Assembly (NCBI GenBank): GCA_014649555.1
Contig: BMTG01000007.1
Coordinates: 347,239-411,238 of the forward strand
Length of the DNA stretch: 64,000 nucleotides
From: Streptomyces globisporus
GTDB lineage: Bacteria; Actinomycetota; Actinomycetes; Streptomycetales; Streptomycetaceae
Direction: 5' to 3'
Below, piece by piece: positions 23,106 to 31,906 of this stretch; within the stretch, counting starts at the first letter, position 1, and each line of letters begins with the position of its first letter. Under the pieces are notes generated by a model. That model saw only the letters and a list, made by a program, of their open reading frames with translations, did no database searches and was not told the origin of the DNA. Both the position numbers and the translations under genes were made by a program.

Positions 23106-24401
23106 TCAGGGGCGTTCCAGGATCGCCGTCACCCCCTGCCCGCCCGCCGCGCAGATCGAGATCAGGCCCCGGCCCGGGCCCTCCCGCTCCGCCAGCAGCT
23201 TCGCCAGCGTCGCCACGATCCGGGCGCCCGTCGCGGCGAACGGGTGGCCGGTCGCCAGGGAGGAACCGGCCACGTTCAGACGGGTGCGGTCCACCGGGGC
23301 GAGGCCCTGCTTCTCCCAGGCGGCGAGGGTCGCCAGCACCTGGGAGGCGAACGCCTCGTGGATCTCGTACAGGTCGAAGTCCTCGATGCCCAGGCCCGCC
23401 CGCTCCAGCAGGCGCGGCACCGCGTACGCCGGGGCCATGAGGAGGCCGTCGTCGCCGTCCACGTAGTCGACCGCGCCCGTCTCGTACAGGGAGAGGTAGG
23501 CGAGAGGTTCGAGGCCCCGCTCCTCGGCCCACTCCTCGCTTGCCAGCAGGACCGTCGCCGCACCGTCCGTCAGCGGCGTCGAATTGCCTGCCGTCATGGT
23601 CGGGTTGGGATCGGACGTGCCGAACACCGGCTTCAGGCGCGCCAGTTTCTCGGCCGTCGAGTCCGGACGCAGGTTCTGGTCGCGGTCCAGGCCCCGGTAC
23701 GGGACCACCAGGTCGTCCAGGAAGCCCCGTTCGTACGCGGCGGCCAGGCGCTGGTGGCTCGTCGCCGCCAGCAGGTCCTGGTCCTCGCGGGTCACCGCCC
23801 AGCGCCGGGCGGTGACAGCGGCGTGCTCGCCCATCGAGAGGCCGGTGCGGGGTTCGGCGTTGCGCGGGATGTCCGGGACGAGGTGGCGGGGGCGCACGGC
23901 GGCGAGCGCGGCGAGGCGGGCGCCCGTCGTCTTCGCGCGGCGGGCGGCGAGCAGGATGCGGCGCAGGTCGTCGTTGACGCCGAGCGGGGCGTCGCTGGTG
24001 GTGTCGGAGCCGCCCGCGATCGCGGAGTCGACGGCCCCGAGCGCGATCTGGTTCGCGGCGGCGATGACCGCCTGGAGGCCCGTGCCGCAGGCCTGTTGGA
24101 TGTCGTAGGCGGGGGTACGAGGGTCGAGGGAGGAGCCGAGGACCGTCTCCCTCGCCAGGTTGAAGTCGCGGCTGTGCTTGAGGACCGCGCCCGCGACGAA
24201 CGCCCCGACCCGCTCCCCGGCCAGGCCGTACCGCTCGACCAGGCCGTTCAGGGCGGCCGTCAGCAGGTCCTGGTTGGAGGCGGTCGCGTACGGGCCGTCG
24301 GAGCGGGCGAAGGGGGTACGGCTGCCGCCGAGCACCGCGACGCGGCGCGGCCGGGGCGGGGAGAGCGGCACGAACGGGTCCTGGCGCGTCATCGTGACCA
24401 T
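23106..24401 (-). CDS. Acetyl-CoA C-acyltransferase (thiolase, FadI/FadA type)
   Basis: A ~431-residue thiolase. The nucleophilic cysteine is Cys105 in QQACGTGLQ, the catalytic histidine lies in GHPFAATG, the second cysteine in CAAGGQG near the C-terminus, and EIHEAFA carries the NEAF-type motif. It cleaves or joins acyl chains with CoA. Start: the frame runs to 24467, but that would overlap the divergent promoter palindrome; ATG 24401 (or 24392) fits family length. It is divergent from the fabG-like gene, sharing a TetR-type palindrome. Confidence 0.9.
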   Translation of the reverse strand: MVTMTRQDPFVPLSPPRPRRVAVLGGSRTPFARSDGPYATASNQDLLTAALNGLVERYGLAGERVGAFVAGAVLKHSRDFNLARETVLGSSLDPRTPAYDIQQACGTGLQAVIAAANQIALGAVDSAIAGGSDTTSDAPLGVNDDLRRILLAARRAKTTGARLAALAAVRPRHLVPDIPRNAEPRTGLSMGEHAAVTARRWAVTREDQDLLAATSHQRLAAAYERGFLDDLVVPYRGLDRDQNLRPDSTAEKLARLKPVFGTSDPNPTMTAGNSTPLTDGAATVLLASEEWAEERGLEPLAYLSLYETGAVDYVDGDDGLLMAPAYAVPRLLERAGLGIEDFDLYEIHEAFASQVLATLAAWEKQGLAPVDRTRLNVAGSSLATGHPFAATGARIVATLAKLLAEREGPGRGLISICAAGGQGVTAILERP

Positions 24402-24459
24402 CTCGTCTCGGTCGGTCCGGAATTGTTCATCTCGACCAGCTCCTGACTCTTCAGTAACC

Positions 24460-24473
24460 TTACTCAAGAGTAA
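24460..24473. promoter_or_regulatory. Palindrome TTACTC-AA-GAGTAA between thiolase and fabG genes
   Basis: Perfect 6-bp arms with a 2-bp centre, in the 100-bp divergent gap. Size and symmetry fit a TetR-family operator. A related palindrome sits at 27404-27421 near a tetR gene (27472-28116), which is the prime candidate regulator. Confidence 0.6.
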
Positions 24474-24501
24474 ATCTACGACCGAGCAGGGAGTCAGGAC
24501 A

Positions 24502-25824
24502 ATGGCCGATCGCTATCTGCACCTCACCGGCACAGCCCCCGGCCGCTTCCTCACCCGTCGGCTCGGCCTGCCGCAGCCCGCCCCGCTGCGCCGCTGGACC
24601 CTGGAGACCCCGCGCCTGGACGGGCCGCTGCTGCATCTGACCGCCGGGGACTCCGCGATCACGGACGAGCTGGCGAAGGCGCTGGCCGCGACCGGGCTGA
24701 CGGTCGACGCGCAGGCCGCACGGCCCGCCGGGATCGTGCTGGACGCCACCGGGGTCACCTCCGCCCGGGGTCTCACCGAGGTGCACGCGGCCCTGCACCC
24801 TGTTGTACGGTCGCAGGCTCCCGGTGGCCGGATCGTCGTCATCGGCACGCCCCCGTCCTCCGAGGACCACCATCAGGCCGCTGCCCAGCAGGCGCTGGAG
24901 GGTTTCGTCCGGTCGCTGGGGAAGGAGATCGGGCGCGGCTCCACCGCCCAGCTCGTGCGGATCCCGGCCGGGGCCGCACCGGGGGCCGCCGAGTCCACCC
25001 TCCGCTTCCTCCTCTCCCCGCGCTCCGCCTACGTCAGCGGCCAGGTGATCGAGCTGACCACCGCCGCCCCGGACCCGGTGGCCGACCAGGACGCCCCGCT
25101 CGCCGGACGTACCGCCCTGGTCACCGGCGCGGCGCGGGGCATCGGCGCGTCCGTCGCCTCGGTGCTGGCCCGCGACGGGGCCCACGTGATCGCGCTGGAC
25201 GTCCCCCAGGCCCAGGACGACCTGGTGCGCACCGCCGACCGGCTCGGGGCCACCGCGCTGCCGCTGGACATCACCGCACCCGACGCCGCCGCCCGCATCG
25301 CGGCCGCCGCACCGGACGGGCTCGACGTCCTCGTCCACAACGCGGGCATCACCCGCGACCGCCGCCTCGCCAACATGCCGGCCGACCGCTGGGCCCAGGT
25401 CATCGACGTCAACCTCGACAGCGTGCTCCGCACCACGGACGAACTGCTGACCTCGGGCACCCTGAACCGGGGCGGCCGGGTCGTCGCCACCGCCTCCATC
25501 GCGGGCATCGCGGGCAACAACGGCCAGACCAACTACGCGGCCAGCAAGGCCGGCGTCATCGGCCTCGTCCGCTCGCTCGGCCCGCGCGCCGCCGCCGAGC
25601 ACGGCGTCACGGTCAACGCGGTGGCCCCCGGGTTCATCGAGACGAAGATGACCGCCGCCGTGCCGCTCTTCATCCGCGAGGCGGGCCGCCGCATGAACTC
25701 CCTGTCCCAGGGCGGGCTTCCGGTGGATGTCGCCGAGGCCGTCGCCTGGTTCGCGCAGCCCGGCTCCGCCGCCGTCAACGGCCAGGTGCTGCGCGTCTGC
25801 GGCCAGAGCCTGCTGGGGGCGTGA
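24502..25824 (+). CDS. Long 3-oxoacyl-ACP reductase (FabG4-type SDR)
   Basis: A 440-residue, high-molecular-weight FabG. The C-terminal half is the active SDR: TGAARGIG (~208-215), NAGI (~280-283), Ser332 and Tyr345/Lys349 (NYAASK). The N-terminal ~200 residues are a second, cofactor-poor Rossmann-like domain, as in mycobacterial FabG4. It reduces 3-oxoacyl thioesters. Its stop overlaps or nearly abuts the MaoC-type gene (FabG4/HtdX arrangement), so reduction and hydration are encoded together. Confidence 0.9.
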   Translation: MADRYLHLTGTAPGRFLTRRLGLPQPAPLRRWTLETPRLDGPLLHLTAGDSAITDELAKALAATGLTVDAQAARPAGIVLDATGVTSARGLTEVHAALHPVVRSQAPGGRIVVIGTPPSSEDHHQAAAQQALEGFVRSLGKEIGRGSTAQLVRIPAGAAPGAAESTLRFLLSPRSAYVSGQVIELTTAAPDPVADQDAPLAGRTALVTGAARGIGASVASVLARDGAHVIALDVPQAQDDLVRTADRLGATALPLDITAPDAAARIAAAAPDGLDVLVHNAGITRDRRLANMPADRWAQVIDVNLDSVLRTTDELLTSGTLNRGGRVVATASIAGIAGNNGQTNYAASKAGVIGLVRSLGPRAAAEHGVTVNAVAPGFIETKMTAAVPLFIREAGRRMNSLSQGGLPVDVAEAVAWFAQPGSAAVNGQVLRVCGQSLLGA

Positions 25825-25829
25825 GACCG

Positions 25830-26657
25830 ATGACCTCACTCAGCGCCCCGCTCGTGCGCGGGGCCGTCACGTCACTGTTCAAGCGCGCCGGGCGGCCGGA
25901 CGCCACCCTGCCCCTGGGCCGCCTCGTCCGCCCGGCCGCGCCCGTCGCACCCGGGCCCCTCGCGGCGTACGCCCGGATCTGCGGGTTCGCGGAGTCCGGC
26001 CCGCTGCCGTTGACGTATCCACATGTGCTGGCCTTCCCGCTCACCATGCGGCTGATGACCGACCGCGCCTTCCCGCTGCCGGTGCTCGGGCTCGTCCACA
26101 CCTGGATCGAGATCACCCCGCACCGGGCCGTGCGAGCGACGGAATCGCTCGAACTTGCCGTGTACGCGGATGGGTTGGCCCCGCACCGGCGGGGCACCGA
26201 GGTCACGATGGTGACCGAGGCGCGGGTGGGCGGGGAGCTGGTGTGGGAGTCCCGCAGCGGCTATCTCTCCCGGCACGCGACGACGAATGCGGCCGCCTCA
26301 CCTCACTCGGCCCCGGACGCCGTCGGCGATCTGCCCGCCGTCGCCGAGTGGCGGCTGCCCGGTGACCTCGGGCGGCGCTACGGGGCCGTCTCCGGGGACC
26401 GCAACCCGATCCACCTCCACCCGCTGGCCGCACGGCTGTTCGGCTTTCCCCGGGCCATCGCGCACGGCATGTGGACGGTCGCCCGCTGTCTGGCCGAGGC
26501 GCGGGGCGGAGCCGAAATCCGTTCCGTACGAGCCGAGTTCAAGGCCCCTGTCCTGCTGCCCGCCACCGTGACGTACGCCGCCGACCCCACCGGGGGCTCC
26601 TTCGTGCTGCGCGGGGCGAAGGAGCGCGTTCATCTGGTGGGGACGGTGACGAGGTAG
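25830..26657 (+). CDS. MaoC-like (R)-hydratase / dehydratase (HtdX-like)
   Basis: A 275-residue double-hotdog protein. The hydratase signature is in the C-terminal half: AVSGDRNPIHLHPLAARLFG (residues ~192-211), with the Asp/His pair D-x-NPIH, followed by FPRAIAHGMWT. It should interconvert enoyl and 3-hydroxyacyl thioesters. ATG 25830 lies 5 nt after the fabG stop; a GTG at 25821 overlapping the stop is an alternative. Together with FabG4-like, thiolase and ligase it forms a compact fatty-acid module. Confidence 0.88.
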   Translation: MTSLSAPLVRGAVTSLFKRAGRPDATLPLGRLVRPAAPVAPGPLAAYARICGFAESGPLPLTYPHVLAFPLTMRLMTDRAFPLPVLGLVHTWIEITPHRAVRATESLELAVYADGLAPHRRGTEVTMVTEARVGGELVWESRSGYLSRHATTNAAASPHSAPDAVGDLPAVAEWRLPGDLGRRYGAVSGDRNPIHLHPLAARLFGFPRAIAHGMWTVARCLAEARGGAEIRSVRAEFKAPVLLPATVTYAADPTGGSFVLRGAKERVHLVGTVTR

Positions 26658-26665
26658 GCCGGGAT

Positions 26666-27343
26666 TCAGCGGCGGGTGGACCGCTCCAGGCCGAGGCGGC
26701 CGAGGGCACGGTCGTGGACGCGGCTCAGGAGCAGCAGGGCGCACGTGGCACCGATCAGGGCGCAGAACATGTCCCACTGGGTGTCCCACACGTCCCCCTG
26801 CGTTCCCAGGAACGCGTCGGCGGCCTCGCCGCCCGTGACGGCCGCCAGCCATTCCAGCATCTCGAAGACGGCGCTGAAGGCCAGGCAGGCGCAGACGGTG
26901 AGCACGGGGAGCCAGCGGCTGCCGCGCAGCGGGGAGGTACGGACGAGCAGCTCGCGCACCAGGATCGCCGGGACGAAGCCCTGCATGAGGTGGCCGAAAC
27001 GGTCGTAGGGGTTGCGTTCCCAGCCGAGCCAGTCGCGCACCCAGTCTCCGACGGGCACCTCCGCGTAGGTGTAGTGGCCGCCCACGATGAGCACCAGGGC
27101 ATGCGCCGCCAGCAGCCCGCAGAGCAGGCCGCTCAGCGGGAAGCGGTTACGGAGGAGAATGACCAGCGGCAGGCCCGCCATCACCCACACCGTCTCCAGC
27201 AGCCAGGTGGTCGGGTCGGCGGCGCCGAACCTCGACACGACGAGCGCCGCGGTCACCGCGACGGCCAGGGCGGCCGGCAGCCGACGGCTCGACGACAGCC
27301 TCAGGTCCAGCGACGGGGCGGGGTTCGGGGTGATGGCGGCCAT
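26666..27343 (-). CDS. DUF2238-family integral membrane protein
   Basis: A 225-residue protein with about six transmembrane helices. The GGHYTYAEVPVGDW segment, the YDRFGHLMQGF motif and the GDVWDTQWDM motif are the DUF2238 (YjdF-type) signature, with conserved His/Asp residues at the membrane face. Function is not known for the family. AGGAG precedes the ATG. The promoter region holds a perfect TTGAGTA inverted repeat, so it is a likely target of the adjacent TetR regulator. Confidence 0.88.
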   Translation of the reverse strand: MAAITPNPAPSLDLRLSSSRRLPAALAVAVTAALVVSRFGAADPTTWLLETVWVMAGLPLVILLRNRFPLSGLLCGLLAAHALVLIVGGHYTYAEVPVGDWVRDWLGWERNPYDRFGHLMQGFVPAILVRELLVRTSPLRGSRWLPVLTVCACLAFSAVFEMLEWLAAVTGGEAADAFLGTQGDVWDTQWDMFCALIGATCALLLLSRVHDRALGRLGLERSTRR

Positions 27344-27403
27344 CGCCTGCTCCTAGGAGGTCGGTTCGGGCCCCCAGTCTCAGCCGCACCGACAGGCGCC
27401 TTC

Positions 27404-27421
27404 TTGAGTACGCCTACTCAA
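27404..27421. promoter_or_regulatory. Palindrome TTGAGTA-CGCC-TACTCAA, candidate TetR operator
   Basis: Perfect 7-bp arms with a 4-bp spacer, 60 bp upstream of the DUF2238 gene and just after the tetR stop. It shares the TACTCAA element with the palindrome in the fabG/thiolase gap, linking the two promoters to one regulator by inference. Confidence 0.6.
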
Positions 27422-27471
27422 CCGGCCGCTGATGAAGTTGAGTTGCCACCCGCCCTTGACGGGGTTGCCCT

Positions 27472-28116
27472 CTACGCAGCCGGGGGCGTCCAGGGCCGGG
27501 CGTGCATCAGGTTCTCCAGGCCCGCCCAGGCGAAGTTCATCAGCGTCGCCGCCGCCTCCCGCGCCGAGACGTCCGGGGTGTCGTTGGCCCAGCCTGCCAG
27601 CGACTCCGCGGCCCCCACCAGGGCCTGGGCGAGGCCCGCCACATCCCGGTCCGCCAGGGCGGGGTCGCTGTGGGCCTCGCGGGCGGCGGCTCCGATCAGG
27701 CCCGTCACGAACGCGACGATCTCGTCCCGCATGCAGCCGACCTCGCTGACGAACGGCTCCCCGTGCGAGCGGGCCTGACGGTGCAGGACCGACCAGGCGT
27801 CCGGGTTCTCGGCGGTGTGGACGAAGAACGCCCGCAGCCCCGCCCACAGTTGGGCGTCGGCGGGCAGCTCCGGGTCCACCCCGGCCCGCACCGCCTCCAG
27901 CAGGGACTGCGCCTCACGGCGGATACAGGCGGAGAACAGGTCCTCCTTGGAATTCAGGTACAGGTAGACCAACGGCTTGGAGACGCCCGCCAGCTCCGCG
28001 ATCTCGTCCATCGAGGCGGCCCGGTAACCGCGCTGCCCGAAGGTCCGCACGGCGGCGTCCATCATCTGCTGCTCGCGCACGGCGCGCGGCATCCGCTTGC
28101 TCTTCACAGCACCCAC
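27472..28116 (-). CDS. TetR/AcrR-family regulator
   Basis: A 214-residue repressor: helix-turn-helix in residues ~8-55 (GYRAASMDEIAELAGVSKPLVYLYLNSKE region), then a helical ligand domain with the TetR_C motif WSVLHRQARSHGEPF. The GTG at 28116 has GGAGGAAG upstream; the frame extends to 28161 without a better start. The next gene downstream is DUF2238, with an operator-like palindrome between. A role in controlling the fatty-acid block is suggested by a similar palindrome at 24460-24473. Confidence 0.9.
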   Translation of the reverse strand: MGAVKSKRMPRAVREQQMMDAAVRTFGQRGYRAASMDEIAELAGVSKPLVYLYLNSKEDLFSACIRREAQSLLEAVRAGVDPELPADAQLWAGLRAFFVHTAENPDAWSVLHRQARSHGEPFVSEVGCMRDEIVAFVTGLIGAAAREAHSDPALADRDVAGLAQALVGAAESLAGWANDTPDVSAREAAATLMNFAWAGLENLMHARPWTPPAA

Positions 28117-28320
28117 GTCCGGCTTCCTCCCCCGCCCCCACTGCCCTGCTCCGCTTCCCACCCTACGGCGGCGGGCGGCCCGGCGTCGCAGGGACCGGTC
28201 AGGGAGTGATCAAGGGGACGAACGGATGAACCGGCACCGGGGAGCGTCATACCTCGGTCCGACGCGGTTCCGACCGACGTCCGACGCGGGCCGTCCGGGC
28301 CTCCGCCTAGCGTGGCGGAC

Positions 28321-29634
28321 ATGACGATCTTCCTGCGTAATCGACGGGCCGGGGCCGCCGCGACCGCCACGGCGCTGGCTCTGGCCTCCCTGGCGGCGCT
28401 CGCCGGGACGGCCACCCCGGCCTCGGCGTCCGGGCGGGTGACTACGGCCGGTCCGGCGACGACGGCGACGGCTTTAGCGCCTGAGCCGGCCGCTGCCCCG
28501 AAGCCCGCTTCCCCGGCCGCCTCCGCCTCGCCCGCCCCCGGTGACCCCGCTGTCCCCTCCGCGCTCACGCTTCCCCGCCCCACCGGGCCTTACGCCACCG
28601 GCCGCGACACCCTGTTCCTCACCGACCACGAGCGGACCGACCCCTGGGTGCCGGCCGCCGGGGCACGCCGGTTGCTGGTGTCGCTGCACTACCCGGCCCG
28701 CCCGGGCAGCGGCGGTGACCCGGCCCCGTACATGCCGGAGGCGGAGGCGCGGCTGATGCTCGCGCAGCGCGGGCTCGACGATCCGGAGTGGCCCGGGCTG
28801 GTCGCCGCCACCGGGACCTCCTCCCGTACGGACGCCCGGCCTGCCCCGGGACGCTTCCCGCTCGTGCTGCTCTCCCCCGGCTTCGGCACGCCCCGGGCCA
28901 CGCTGACCGGGCTCGCGGAGGAGCTGGCGAGCCGGGGTTACGTCGTGGCGACGGCGGACCATCCGTACGAGTCGACCGGTACGGAGCTGCCCGACGGGCG
29001 GGTCCTGACCTGTGCCGCCTGCGACGAGGTGGACGCGCAGCCCGACGAAGCCGGGCGGCGCAAGGTGCTGGCCGCCGTCTCGGCCGGGCGGGCCGCCGAC
29101 TTCTCGTTCCTGCTGGACCGGTTGACCGGGCCGCGCCCGGCGTGGCGGCACGCCCGGACGATCGACGCGCGGCGCGTGGGCATGGCGGGCCACTCCATCG
29201 GCGGCAACGCGGCCGCCTCCACGATGGCCGCCGACCGCCGGGTGGACGCGGGCGTCACCATGGACGGCACGTTCTTCGACCCGGTCGCCGCCCGCGGGCT
29301 CGACGGGCGCCCGTTCCTCATGCTGGGGACCGACCCCGGCCACGCCCCCGGCGCGGGTGACACGTCCTGGGACGAGGGCTGGGCCCGGCTGGACGGGTTC
29401 AAGCGGTGGCTGACGGTCCGGGACTCCGGGCACTTCACCTTCACGGACACCCCGGCGATCGGGGAGCAGCTCGGCATCGCGGACCCGGACGCGCCGCTCT
29501 CCGCGGCCCGTTCGACGGCGATCACCCGGGCCTATGTGACCGCGTTCTTCGACCGCAGCCTGCGCGGCCGGCCCGCCCGGCTGCTGGACGGTCCGACGCC
29601 CGCCCACCCCGAGGTGCTCTTCCAACGCCCCTGA
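28321..29634 (+). CDS. Secreted alpha/beta hydrolase, PAF-acetylhydrolase/lipase-like
   Basis: A 437-residue exported hydrolase. Signal peptide with core ATATALALASLAALAG, cleaved near ASA (~36). The nucleophile elbow is GHSIGG with Ser292, and LLSPGFGTPR supplies the oxyanion segment; the histidine is probably in DSGHFTFTD. This architecture matches the PAF-AH isoform II / triacylglycerol lipase group. A TAGCGT hexamer ends 8 nt before the ATG and no ribosome site is evident, so a leaderless mRNA is possible. Confidence 0.85.
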   Translation: MTIFLRNRRAGAAATATALALASLAALAGTATPASASGRVTTAGPATTATALAPEPAAAPKPASPAASASPAPGDPAVPSALTLPRPTGPYATGRDTLFLTDHERTDPWVPAAGARRLLVSLHYPARPGSGGDPAPYMPEAEARLMLAQRGLDDPEWPGLVAATGTSSRTDARPAPGRFPLVLLSPGFGTPRATLTGLAEELASRGYVVATADHPYESTGTELPDGRVLTCAACDEVDAQPDEAGRRKVLAAVSAGRAADFSFLLDRLTGPRPAWRHARTIDARRVGMAGHSIGGNAAASTMAADRRVDAGVTMDGTFFDPVAARGLDGRPFLMLGTDPGHAPGAGDTSWDEGWARLDGFKRWLTVRDSGHFTFTDTPAIGEQLGIADPDAPLSAARSTAITRAYVTAFFDRSLRGRPARLLDGPTPAHPEVLFQRP

Positions 29635-29643
29635 CGGGGAGCA

Positions 29644-29700
29644 CGACAGCGCCCCCGGTCCGTCCACGTACGGATACGTGGTGGACCGGGGGCGCTGTCG
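29644..29700. terminator. Bidirectional terminator, near-perfect 26-bp stem
   Basis: CGACAGCGCCCCCGGTCC and its complement frame a 4-nt CGGA loop, with one bulged base in a ~26-bp stem. It sits exactly between the convergent hydrolase and symporter genes. Confidence 0.88.
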
Positions 29701-29714
29701 CGTCCGCCGGGGCG

Positions 29715-31103
29715 CTACGCGGTGGCGGGCACCGCGGTCTTCGGCTCCGCGTCGCGGATCTCGTCCCGGTCGGCGTCGTCGCCGAAGGAGTCGATCGGGG
29801 AGGGCGAGGCGGAGTTGTACGCGTCGTGGTCGAGGATCTTCTCGCGGGCCGCGACGATCACCGGGACCAGCGCCTGGCCGGCCACGTTGGTGGCGGTGCG
29901 CATCATGTCCAGGATCGGGTCGATGGCCATGAGCAGGCCGACGCCCTCCAGCGGGAGGCCCAGCGTGGACAGGGTGAGGGTCAGCATGACCGTCGCGCCG
30001 GTGAGACCGGCGGTGGCCGCCGAGCCGATCACCGAGACGAAGGCGATCAGGAGGTAGTCGCCGATGCCCAGCTGCACGTCGAAGATCTGCGCGATGAAGA
30101 TCGCCGCCAGCGCCGGGTAGATCGCGGCGCAGCCGTCCATCTTCGTGGTCGCGCCGAACGGCACGGCGAAGGAGGCGTACTCCTTCGGAACGCCGAGGCG
30201 CTCGGTGACCCGCTGGGTGACCGGCATGGTGCCGACCGAGGAGCGGGAGACGAAGGCGAGCTGGATCGCGGGCCAGGCGCCCTTGAAGAACTGGAGCGGG
30301 CTGACCTTGGCGACGGTGGCGAGCAGCAGCGGGTAGACGCCGAACATCACCAGGGCGCAGCCGATGTAGACGTCGGCGGTGAACGTCGCGTACTTGCCGA
30401 TGAGGTCCCAGCCGTAGTCGGCGATGGCGTAGCCGATGAGGCCGACGGTGCCGATCGGGGCGAGGCGGATGACCCACCACAGGGCCTTCTGGAGCAGCTC
30501 CAGGATCGACTGGCTGAGGGTGAGGATCGGCTTGGCCTTCTCGCCGAGCTTGAGCGCGGCGATACCGGCGACGGCGGCCATGAAGACGATCTGGAGCACG
30601 TTCAGCTCGGTGAACGGCGTGATCACATCACCGGGGACGATGCCGGTCAGGAAGTCGATCCAGCTGCCCTTGGTCTCGGAGAGCTCGCCGTCCTTCGGCG
30701 TGAGGCCGGTGCCGGAGCCCGGGTTGGTGATCAGGCCGATCGCGAGGCCGATGGCGACGGCGATCAGCGAGGTGATCATGAACCAGAGCAGGGTGCGGGT
30801 GGCCAGCCGGGCGGCGTTGTTGACCTGTCGCAGGTTGGTGATCGACACGAGGATCGCGAAGAAGACCAGCGGGGCGACGGCCAGCTTCAGCAGCTGGACG
30901 AAGAGCGAGCCGATCTCGTCGAGGGTGGTGACGAGCCAGCCGAGGTCCTGGCTGCGGGCCAGCCAGCCGAGCAGCACACCGAGGACCAGACCGGCGACGA
31001 TCTGGGCCCAGAACGGGACCTTGGGTATACGGGGACGGGACCCGGAGCCGGAGCCTGTGGGCTGCTCGGCCTCGGGGGCGGTGGACGCGGGGTTCGCGGA
31101 CAC
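29715..31103 (-). CDS. Dicarboxylate/amino acid:cation symporter (DAACS family)
   Basis: A 462-residue membrane transporter of the GltP/DctA family with eight helices and two hairpins. The first hairpin has the serine-rich SRSSVGTMPVT tip and TM7 has FGATTKMDGCA, equivalent to the NMDGT motif. The GLTGATVMLTLTLSTLGLPLEG stretch is the second hairpin (HP2). It imports glutamate, aspartate or C4-dicarboxylates with H+ or Na+. GTG 31103 has GGAG 7 nt upstream; ATG 31127 is possible but lacks a ribosome site. The acidic C-terminal tail (DDADRDEIRDAE) is cytoplasmic. Confidence 0.92.
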   Translation of the reverse strand: MSANPASTAPEAEQPTGSGSGSRPRIPKVPFWAQIVAGLVLGVLLGWLARSQDLGWLVTTLDEIGSLFVQLLKLAVAPLVFFAILVSITNLRQVNNAARLATRTLLWFMITSLIAVAIGLAIGLITNPGSGTGLTPKDGELSETKGSWIDFLTGIVPGDVITPFTELNVLQIVFMAAVAGIAALKLGEKAKPILTLSQSILELLQKALWWVIRLAPIGTVGLIGYAIADYGWDLIGKYATFTADVYIGCALVMFGVYPLLLATVAKVSPLQFFKGAWPAIQLAFVSRSSVGTMPVTQRVTERLGVPKEYASFAVPFGATTKMDGCAAIYPALAAIFIAQIFDVQLGIGDYLLIAFVSVIGSAATAGLTGATVMLTLTLSTLGLPLEGVGLLMAIDPILDMMRTATNVAGQALVPVIVAAREKILDHDAYNSASPSPIDSFGDDADRDEIRDAEPKTAVPATA

Positions 31104-31353
31104 GGACACACTCCAGTGAGGACGCATCGGGACACACGGAAGCCATCCGTGCGGTCGTGCGGTGGAACGGGGACGGGGTCGCGGCGCCCGCGTCGAGGGG
31201 CGGCGCCGCTGCATGATGCCGTATCAGACCTCGCGGCAACAGACCGCGGACATACAGCGGCAGAGATCGACATGCAGGCGCGCCACGAGCGGGATGCTCG
31301 CGGCATGACGGAGGCGCACAGCTGTCTTCACGTCGAATACGTTAACACTTGAA

Positions 31354-31370
31354 CTTTGAGAAGCTCAAAG
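31354..31370. promoter_or_regulatory. Palindrome CTTTGAG-AAG-CTCAAAG upstream of the symporter
   Basis: Perfect 7-bp arms with a 3-bp spacer, in an AT-rich stretch 250 bp before the symporter start. The TTGAG/CTCAA arms resemble MarR- or LacI-type operators. No adjacent regulator gene, so the binding protein is unknown. Confidence 0.5.
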
Positions 31371-31422
31371 CCTTTCTTTGGCTCAGGGGCGGCGCTCCCG
31401 CCACGCACCTGTCCGGAAAACG

Positions 31423-31471
31423 CCGCCGGACCCCGTACCGGAGCGGCTCGCTCCGGTACGGGGTCCGGCGG
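31423..31471 (-). terminator. Intrinsic terminator of the DUF4229 gene
   Basis: 23-bp perfect arms (CCGCCGGACCCCGTACCGG...) with a 3-nt loop; read leftward the stem is followed by CGTTTTCC, a short U-run. Located ~50 bp after the DUF4229 stop. Confidence 0.85.
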
Positions 31472-31519
31472 AAAGAAGCAGAAAGGGAGAGGTCACGCGC
31501 GGCGCGCGTGTGAGGAACG

Positions 31520-31813
31520 TTACTGAACGGCGTCCTCGCGGGTGCGGTTGGCGTCCAGGCGCGCCTTGGTGCGGTCGACGCCGGCAACGATCTGCTCGGA
31601 CATCTCGTCGCGCTGCTTGCGCAGCAGCACATAGCTGAGCGGCGCGGAGAGGACGAGGCCGAGAAGGATCACCCAGACCGCGTTGGAGCCGCCGAGGCCC
31701 GAGGGGATCAGCCCGAAGTGGACGGCGACACCGGCGACGAAGAAGCAGCCGACGAAGATCAGCAGGCGCAACGCCGTGTAACGGATCATCGCGCTCGGCT
31801 TGGCAGCGGACAC
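31520..31813 (-). CDS. DUF4229 membrane protein
   Basis: A 97-residue protein with two transmembrane helices (~13-35 and ~43-65) and a charged C-terminal tail (RKQRDEMSEQIVAGVDRTKARL). The RYTALRLLIFVG start and LLRKQRDEMSE stretch are typical of the DUF4229 family of actinobacteria, function unknown. GTG 31813 is preceded by AGAGGG; the frame could extend to 31870. In many actinobacteria this gene lies near menaquinone genes, as it does here. Confidence 0.85.
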   Translation of the reverse strand: MSAAKPSAMIRYTALRLLIFVGCFFVAGVAVHFGLIPSGLGGSNAVWVILLGLVLSAPLSYVLLRKQRDEMSEQIVAGVDRTKARLDANRTREDAVQ

Positions 31814-31906
31814 GGCTGGCCCTCTCTTCCCATGAACGGTCGGCACACTTCTGCCCGTCCAGTGAAGCATGGCCCGAATTCTCTCGGTTCAGGGGGTTGC
31901 CGGGCC

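Larger units (their letters stand above)
31104..31519. other. Intergenic region upstream of the symporter gene
   Basis: 416 bp without a supported gene. It carries two structures listed separately: an operator-like palindrome (31354-31370) and a terminator hairpin (31423-31471). A local AT-rich stretch at ~31336-31380 probably holds the symporter promoter. Confidence 0.6.
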
